From the NCBI GenBank assembly GCA_946803715.1, contig CAMPET010000227.1, positions 99,973 through 113,111 on the forward strand: a stretch of DNA of 13,139 bases. The letters are read 5' to 3'. Source of the DNA: Beroe ovata (taxonomy: Eukaryota; Ctenophora; Nuda; Beroida; Beroidae). Both the position numbers and the translations under genes were made by a program. Below, in pieces: positions 8,329-13,139 of this stretch; within the stretch, counting starts at the first letter, position 1; the number at the start of each line of letters is the position of its first letter. Under the pieces are notes generated by a model. The model had not been told where the DNA came from. It made no database searches and saw nothing but the letters and a program-made list of their open reading frames with translations.

Positions 8329-8396
8329 CCCATCGTCATCTCTGCTGTAGTCTGTTCCAGCATCCCCTCCACCGAACAGGAAGGTAAATCGTTCAT
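8329..8396 (-). CDS. possible first coding exon of a second minus-strand gene
   Basis: ATG at 8396-8394 opens 22 codons (MNDLPSCSVEGMLEQTTAEM plus TM) and two further bases, ending at a consensus donor, GATGGG then GTAAGT (8328-8323). The frame is also open upstream to an ATG at 8522, so translation could begin there or at the ATG at 8486 instead, giving up to 64 codons; the upstream part is Arg/Cys-rich and less convincing. A CpG-rich region with clustered CACGTG boxes lies directly upstream, as a promoter would. There is no recognisable domain, and no downstream exon that I can join with good splice sites. The perfect donor and location are the main evidence. Confidence 0.32.
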
Positions 8397-8429
8397 CGGA
8401 CCAAAATCACTCAAAAAGCAAACAAATTC

Positions 8430-8640
8430 TCGACACCTGCACACGGTTATAGCGGGCTGATAGTTTTGCGGAGAGCTGGTATACATCGCGGTGACGGCTC
8501 TCACGACGCGCGCGCGTTGCACGTGCTCCAGTCACGTGACGGTGGTACACGCTCCGCCACACGGTCATCTCCTCACGTGACATGTCACGTGATCGTTCCA
8601 TGCCAACATTTTGTCCTCCCCACATCCCGGCATCTTATCG
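8430..8640 (-). promoter_or_regulatory. CpG-rich promoter-like region with four CACGTG boxes
   Basis: CpG dinucleotides are dense here (CACGACGCGCGCGCGTTGC, GCTCCGCCACACGG, TCGCGGACCGCGG) against a CpG-poor background. Four CACGTG E-boxes occur within 72 bp: 8520-8525, 8533-8538, 8574-8579 and 8586-8591. The second lies in the full palindrome GTCACGTGAC (8531-8540), the form bound by bHLH-zip factors of the USF, MITF/TFE and Myc/Max type. The layout resembles the region upstream of the CARF-like gene. Direction is inferred from the candidate exon at 8329-8396; it could also be bidirectional. Confidence 0.5.
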
Positions 8641-8867
8641 CGGACCGCGGAGAACTCCGAACAATGATTATTTCTAAATTACACTCGTGTGTGTGGGGCT
8701 GTGTAGTACATCATAATATAGATTGTATTTTCATATATGATAACAGAGGGGTTAAACCAGTTGTTAAATGAAACTTGTGGGTATCGAGGAATCCAAATAC
8801 CTTCGTTTTGTCGAACGCACATTTGAGTTTAGTGCAGATATGGCTCAGAGTCTATAACCATGGGATG

Positions 8868-8926
8868 AAACCAGTGATAGGTGGTGTCAAACCAGTGATA
8901 GGTGGTGTCAGTGGCTGGGTGGTGTC
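8868..8926. repeat. 21-bp tandem duplication with partial third copy
   Basis: Two identical 21-bp copies (8868-8888 and 8889-8909), each AAACCAGTGATA followed by GGTGGTGTC, are followed by a partial, diverged copy ending GGTGGTGTCAA. The core GGTGGTGTCAA is the reverse complement of the TTGACACCACC core of the large minisatellite, so this may be an inverted outlier of that family. Confidence 0.85.
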
Positions 8927-8929
8927 AAA

Positions 8930-10100
8930 TTTTCATATGTCATTGTGAAAATCCAGTTCCACTCGAAGTGAGCTCAAATATATAGCAAAAAGGCGAAAAG
9001 TAAAATGGCGTCACTTTTCGTCGGAAAATAATACTGGGCGGCCTGTGTAGAACAAAATCCTATGCATCATAAGCAGTGACGTACGTCGTACATTATGTGG
9101 TTTGGTAGGCAGCTGACACTGAAAATTGGTTTCAATTCAAGATCTGATCCCTATGATGAAGTCTGAACAGCTTCACACACAGAGTTTGGTGAGATTTTCA
9201 TTTGGTAAGGCCGTCTGCAATATAATAAACGTGATAGTTTCCAAATTCCAATTTATAAACTTCATGACTCTCATACTTGAGATCTGTACGTGTGACCTGG
9301 CTGAGCTGAATCATTCGAAACACTAAGAGTATTTATGGAGGATGGGATATTTTTTTCCAGTGGTATTTTACTGGTATTATCAGTTTCCTAACCTGTCATG
9401 CTCGAATTTTAGTAAATACTAGATTTCTGTAGCAGAGGAGTAGGTCGTATATACATTATACACCATTGACTATGGCACCCGGTAGCCGATTGACTATGGC
9501 ACCCGATAGCTATAGTTCTTCGTTTTTTGATCGCAATCAGACATTTGTATTTTTTGACACCTGCAACCTGCTCTTACATTATCGTGGCTGTTATATCAAC
9601 ACTAACATATGTGCTATTAGGTTCCCATAATATACACAATATGTATGAAAATATGTATAAAAATGTATAAATTGCTTCCCGTGAGGCCGCATGGTCTTCA
9701 CAGGTGGTGGTGCTGCAGTAGTGCGGTGGTCTCGTATCAAATGCCCAGTAGTGAGTCCCCTCTAATTAGTGTCTACACAATTCATATGTTATGTGTCTCC
9801 ATAATTCCATGAGGCTCTTGTGCCCCAGTGCTTGGTATAGGGGCAAGGATTAGCACTTGTACCCTCAAACACATGGAAACGTGTGCCCAGCTCTAGCGTA
9901 TGCAGCCCCCGGGCTATCTCAATTTGTTGACATTAACGAGGGAATGATGGATTCTGTCGTGATCGAATCGAGGCGGGACCAGTATCAGATTGAACTACCT
10001 GATAGATGGATATTTTAGCTGGTGAAAGTTCAAAATGTATCAGAAGAAATTGTTGGAGGAATAGCTCCGCATCCCATTCACAACCATCATGAGCCATGAT
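8930..10100. other. intergenic, no gene recognised
   Basis: Mostly AT-rich DNA without supported exons. It includes a 24-bp tandem duplication (9465-9510), an ATATGTATGAAAATATGTATA stutter near 9640-9670 and a somewhat GC-richer patch at 9680-9920. I checked that patch for tRNA or tRNA-SINE A and B boxes without finding a convincing pair. Confidence 0.55.
9465..9510. repeat. 24-bp tandem duplication
   Basis: ATTGACTATGGCACCCG followed by GTAGC (first copy) or ATAGC (second copy) is repeated head to tail at 9465-9488 and from 9489. No function is apparent. Confidence 0.85.
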
Positions 10101-10103
10101 TCA

Positions 10104-11634
10104 TGGCACTTCGACATCACTCTTTCTTGACACCACTTTAATCTCTCTTAGCAGAACTTCATCTTGTAGCAACTTTTATTGGCAACATTTCTTCTTGACA
10201 CCAGTTTTTCTTGACATCACAATCCAATGATGGCACGTTCGCTTGACATCACTTGCTCTAGACAGCTCTCTTTCTTGACACCACTTCATAAGACATCACA
10301 TTCTCTTGACACCATTTTTCTGACATCACATTCTTGACACCACTCTCTCTCTATCTTGGCACCATGTCCCTTGACAGCACTTTGGCATGACATCAAATTC
10401 TCTTGGCATCACTTCCTCTTGGCGCCACTTTCTTTTGTCAACACATTTTCCTGACACCACTTCCCCTTGACAGCATTTACATTGACATCACTTCCCTTGA
10501 CAGCACTTTCTCTTGATACCACTCATTCTTGACACTAATTTCCCTTCATCGCATTCTCTTGACATCGCTTTCTATTGACATAATGACATAGTTCGACTTG
10601 ACATCGCTTTTCCTTGACACCACTTGACAGCACTTAATCTTGACACCACTTAATCCTGACACCACTTAATCTTGACACCAATTTCCTGAAATCGCATTCT
10701 CTTGACATTGCTTTCCCTTGACCCCACTTCCTTGGTACTGCTTTTCTTAACACTGATTTTCCTGACATAACATTCACTCGACATCATTTTCTCCTGACAC
10801 CACTTTTCTTGGTTGCACTTTGTCTTACCGGGTGTTATCTGGCCCATGTTTCTCGATCTTACGTGCGCGAAAGACAGAGTCCAGATAACATCCGGCAAAC
10901 TTTCTCTTGACAGGACTTTTATGACAAGACTTCTAATGCCACTTGATAATACTTTTTATTGACATCACTTCCTATGTCATCGCTTTCCTTGGCACCATTT
11001 CTCCTGACACCACTCACTTTTGACAAACTATCTCTTGACAGCACTTTATAGCACTTTATATTGATATCATTTTCCTTGACAGCACCTCCTTCCGACATCC
11101 ATTTTTGGCATCACTGTCTCTTGATACCACTCCTTCTTGACACCAATTTTCCTGACATCGCATTATCTTGACACCACTTGACAGCACTTCTCGTCACCAC
11201 TTCCTTATGGCACCAATATTCCAGGCTAGTATTCTCTTGACATTACTTTCCCTTGACACCCATTTTCTAGACAGCACATTCTCTTGAAACCATTTTCCTT
11301 TGACGCCACTTCCTTTTGACACCACTCTCCCTTGACAACACTTTATATTGACAACATTTTTTTCGACATCTATTTTTGACATAACTTTTCTTGTTGCCAC
11401 TTTCTTCTGACACTACATTCTCTGACATGAGGCGTCACATTGTCTTGGCATCACTTTTCTTGACAGCATTTTTTGACACCTCATCCTCTTGACAGCACTT
11501 ATACTGTAATCACATTCTCTTGGTAGCAGTAGGTACTTTCTCTTGATACCACTTCCCTTTGACACTAATTTTTTCTGATATCGCATTCACTTGACATACT
11601 CATAGCATAACTTTCCCTTGAGACCCATTTTCCT
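10104..11634. repeat. TTGACACC minisatellite, main array (about 1.5 kb)
   Basis: A degenerate tandem array of units of about 15-22 bp with consensus close to TTTCTTGACACCACTT, alternating with TTGACATCACTT, TTGACAGCACTT and TTGACATCGCATTC. There are on the order of 80 units, none long-range identical. Longer patterns recur: a segment with GACACCAATTTTCC, then ATCGCATTCTC, appears near 10531, 10674, 11139 and 11561, and three of these are preceded by TCTTGATACCACT. This suggests higher-order units that were copied and then decayed. Open frames on the minus strand (10650-10898, 11194-11400) are translations of the repeat (KWCQEK-like) and not genes. Confidence 0.93.
10828..10895. repeat. 15-bp inverted repeat nested in the minisatellite
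   Basis: CCGGGTGTTATCTGG (10828-10842) and CCAGATAACATCCGG (10881-10895) are complementary at 14 of 15 positions around a 38-bp non-satellite loop containing TTACGTGCGCGAAAG. The 68-bp unit interrupts the array and could be a tiny fold-back element or a structured insertion. I cannot identify a target duplication. Confidence 0.75.
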
Positions 11635-11964
11635 TGTTTTGGAATGGATTTTGGACTAAGAGAAACGGAATATTGACTCCGAATTTCGACGCCGAAATCA
11701 GGAAATCTCAATGGCAGAATCTAAATTCATAATTTCTCTCTACTATTAATAAAAGTAAAACAAGCATGAAAGTCATGCGTAGTCGGTCGGTCACGTGATT
11801 TAAATTATGATAAACTACGCGCCCCCTTTTTTTGAGACTACGCCCCGCAGTCCATATCGAGCCGGGAGCCTCTACTAGTAAAAATCTAAAAGTAAAACAC
11901 ACATACTGCACATCTAAATATACTGTAACATGATGAGTCAAAATCAGTCCAACTAAAAATCACT
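11635..11964. other. non-satellite insert, left portion
   Basis: Unique sequence interrupting the minisatellite. It holds two imperfect direct repeats of CTCTACTA followed by TAAAAGTAAAACA (about 11739-11762 and 11870-11899). Between them lies an inverted pair GCGTAGT (11777-11783) and ACTACGC (11814-11820) enclosing TCACGTGA and ATTTAAAT palindromes. No coding exon is supported. It may be part of the same inserted element as the zinc-knuckle remnant. Confidence 0.5.
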
Positions 11965-12268
11965 TCAGTCTTGGATACACCATGTACACCACAGTGAGAA
12001 GTCAATTTCTCGTGTCGCTGAGTCTTGTGATGCTTTCCGTCTGCATTCCCTTTCCACATGGCTCAGTTTCTTGCAGGAGTTGCAGTAGTTCTGCTTGAGA
12101 TACCTCACTACTCTGTCAATCTTGCCTCGAAGTGTGTTCATTTGTGTTTTCAGTTCTCGCATTTCTTGTCTTCAACTGATTTTGAAGGTATCTTATTTGT
12201 GTCTGCGCATCATCAGTAGAGCTGGATGTTGTAGTGCTGGATAATGTAGAGCTGGATGTTAAACTACG
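11965..12268 (-). pseudogene. retrotransposon gag-like remnant with CCHC zinc knuckle, frameshifted
   Basis: The minus-strand frame from 12162 to 11965 encodes a basic, Leu/Ile-spaced, coiled-coil-like segment followed by YCNSCKKLSHVERECRRK. Its Cys and His spacing, CX2CX4HX4C, is exactly that of a nucleic-acid-binding zinc knuckle, as in retroelement Gag nucleocapsid or cellular CNBP-type proteins. Upstream, from about 12268 to 12164, the coding character continues one base out of frame: a Ser/Thr-rich stretch built on a 15-bp repeat (12216-12260), then a Gln-rich helical stretch. One extra base near 12163 separates the two halves, and the downstream frame stops soon after the knuckle. The fragment sits between two blocks of minisatellite, with no capsid, protease or reverse transcriptase nearby. 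I read it as a decayed retroelement piece; an intron or a sequencing indel in a live gene is the alternative. Confidence 0.6.
12216..12260. repeat. 15-bp tandem repeat, three copies
   Basis: GTAGAGCTGGATGTT, GTAGTGCTGGATAAT and GTAGAGCTGGATGTT follow each other without gaps. On the minus strand each unit is five codons of a Ser/Thr-rich linker upstream of the coiled-coil and zinc-knuckle remnant. Confidence 0.9.
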
Positions 12269-12278
12269 CTTAACATCC
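12254..12278. repeat. 9-bp perfect stem hairpin at the insert/satellite border
   Basis: GGATGTTAA (12254-12262) and TTAACATCC (12270-12278) are perfectly complementary around the 7-base loop ACTACGC. The satellite resumes immediately to the right, so the hairpin marks the edge of the inserted sequence. Confidence 0.85.
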
Positions 12279-12642
12279 CATTCTCCAGACAGCACATATT
12301 CGCTTCACATCACTTTTCTTGACAATGAAAGCACTTTCTTTTGACAACACTTTCTTTTGACAGCACTTTCTTTCGAGATCCATTTGATGACATCACTTTC
12401 TCTTGACACCAATCTCCTTGACATCGCTTTTCCCTGAAACCACTTTTCTTGGCAGCACTTTATCTTGACACCATTTCATCTTGACATCGCTTATCTTGAT
12501 TCTTGACCTCACTTCCCCTTGACAGCTATGGTCTTAGATAGCACTCTTTCCTCGATAACTTCTTGGAATTCTTTCTCATTTCTCAGCTCTGCCTGCACCT
12601 CGAATGACACTAATTTTCCTTGACATTCCTCTCTTGACGTCA
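12270..12642. repeat. TTGACACC minisatellite, second array
   Basis: Same unit family and orientation as 10104-11634 (TTGACAACACTTTC, TTGACAGCACTTTC, TTGACACCAATCTCC, TTGACATCGCTTTTCC). The order of variants near 12402-12440 repeats that seen near 11139. The two arrays were probably one array before the insertion of the 11635-12269 segment. Looser traces continue to about 12725. Confidence 0.9.
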
Positions 12643-12817
12643 GTCAAACTTTCGTTTTCAATGCAGTTCGGGTATATTATACAGTTGATAAGATGACAAT
12701 TAGCACAATGACATCACATTTTGACTAGCGTAGTGATTAACTACCCAGCGAATAATAAAGTGAAACTTATCTAAAACTAAAATGTACTCAAAGTAGGTAA
12801 TTGTCTTCTTGTTCTGT
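12643..12817. other. 3' flank of the sushi-domain gene
   Basis: Short AT-rich spacer between the minisatellite and the minus-strand stop codon at 12820-12818. It presumably contains the 3' untranslated region. A minus-strand AATAAA overlaps the end of the coding frame (12829-12824), and I see no other clear minus-strand polyadenylation signal in the spacer. Confidence 0.45.
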
Positions 12818-13038
12818 CTACGATTTATTGCAATAAGTGAAGATCACATCACTTTGAGGTGTGGGATTATCTACATCGTCCAGCCACTGGCCCCCAACAC
12901 ATGTGTACTGAGCGGGACCATTCTCTATCTGATATCCGTCATCACATCTGATTGTGGCCACTGTTCCCTCAGCGCGAGTCTCATCACTGTACTCCACCCT
13001 CGAGTTCAGGATCAGATTCTCGAAGTTCCAGCAGGTTA
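12818..13038 (-). CDS. sushi (CCP/SCR) domain exon, probable 3'-terminal exon
   Basis: The minus strand has a strong acceptor (ATTTCTCTCCTCAG) at 13039, then two bases completing an upstream codon and 72 sense codons to TAG. The peptide begins TCWNFENLILNSRVEYSDET, then RAEGTVATIRCDDGYQIENG, then PAQYTCVGGQW. This is the sushi signature: Cys1, a YS strand, GTVATI before Cys2, DDGY, AQYTC with Cys3, and the GQW tryptophan. Cys4 is the one in FTYC, 18 residues after the Trp, farther than usual, and the chain ends three residues later. Sushi domains are about 60-residue disulphide-bonded beta modules of secreted or surface proteins (complement control, adhesion, receptors), so this is the C-terminal module of a larger extracellular protein whose 5' exons lie beyond the right edge. 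An earlier donor (AAA then GTGATG near 12853) cannot be excluded. Confidence 0.82.
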
Positions 13039-13139
13039 CTGAGGAGAGAAATTCGAATGAGAAGAAAATTATAAGTAACGGTAAGAAACAAGATCATAGC
13101 ACGGTAGTAGTAGATGGTATATCAGTTGCTGTTGCTGTA
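13039..13139 (-). other. intron upstream of the sushi exon (partial)
   Basis: Ends in a pyrimidine-rich acceptor (minus strand TTTCTCTCCTCAG). The rest, including the CAG/CAACAG-like stretch at the right edge, shows no further coding exon. Confidence 0.55.

Noticed and set aside
9680-9770. Possible tRNA-derived SINE promoter (GTATCAAATGCCC as a B box)
   Set aside because: No A box at proper spacing, no cloverleaf, no tail or flanking duplication.
11194-11400. 68-codon minus-strand frame
   Set aside because: It lies entirely within the minisatellite and simply translates its units.
12809-13042. 77-codon plus-strand frame
   Set aside because: It is the antisense shadow of the sushi exon, whose cysteine pattern is unambiguous on the minus strand.
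1-13139. CRISPR array, bacterial operon or phage content
   Set aside because: Repeats are degenerate minisatellites without spacer structure, there are no ribosome binding sites or long uninterrupted genes, and exons show eukaryotic splice signals.

Overview
This is animal nuclear DNA: short exons with canonical GT/AG borders and preserved reading phase, introns of about 0.1 to 1.6 kb, microsatellites, a large degenerate minisatellite and transposon debris. A marine invertebrate, perhaps a sponge or another early-branching animal, would fit the CARF-like zinc-cluster protein and the sushi domain of GTVATI type, but the species is an inference from style, not something the sequence proves.

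Left part (1-4310, minus strand): one gene I can reconstruct across five coding exons (4140-4097, 2450-2236, 2135-1963, 1215-1030, 177-63). Every junction keeps phase, and there is an in-frame stop upstream of the start ATG. The 229 or so residues seen contain a cysteine/histidine zinc cluster resembling the calcium-responsive transcription factor (CARF/ALS2CR8) group. The gene continues beyond the left edge. A CpG-richer stretch with two CACGTG boxes and an AP-1 site (4200-4310) lies just upstream of its start. Intron 1 carries a 265-bp polypyrimidine minisatellite ending at the exon 2 acceptor.

Middle (4311-10100): mostly without recognisable genes. It holds a small block of the TTGACACC repeat (5606-5720), a clean non-autonomous hAT-type element (6010-7142, 12-bp terminal inverted repeats, 8-bp target duplication) and a weak orphan exon beside it. 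At about 8320-8600 there is a CpG-rich promoter-like zone with four CACGTG boxes and a possible minus-strand first exon.

Right part (10100-13139): about 1.5 kb plus 0.37 kb of an 18-bp-type TTGACACC/TTGACATC minisatellite, interrupted by about 640 bp that carry a frameshifted retrotransposon-like coding remnant with a CCHC zinc knuckle. At the right edge is the last or near-last exon of a minus-strand gene encoding one sushi (CCP) domain.

The strongest points are the phase-consistent CARF-like gene, the hAT element with its TSD, the satellite family and the sushi exon. I see no evidence for a new multi-gene system; the unusual material is repeat architecture. All family names rest on patterns read by eye, not on searches.
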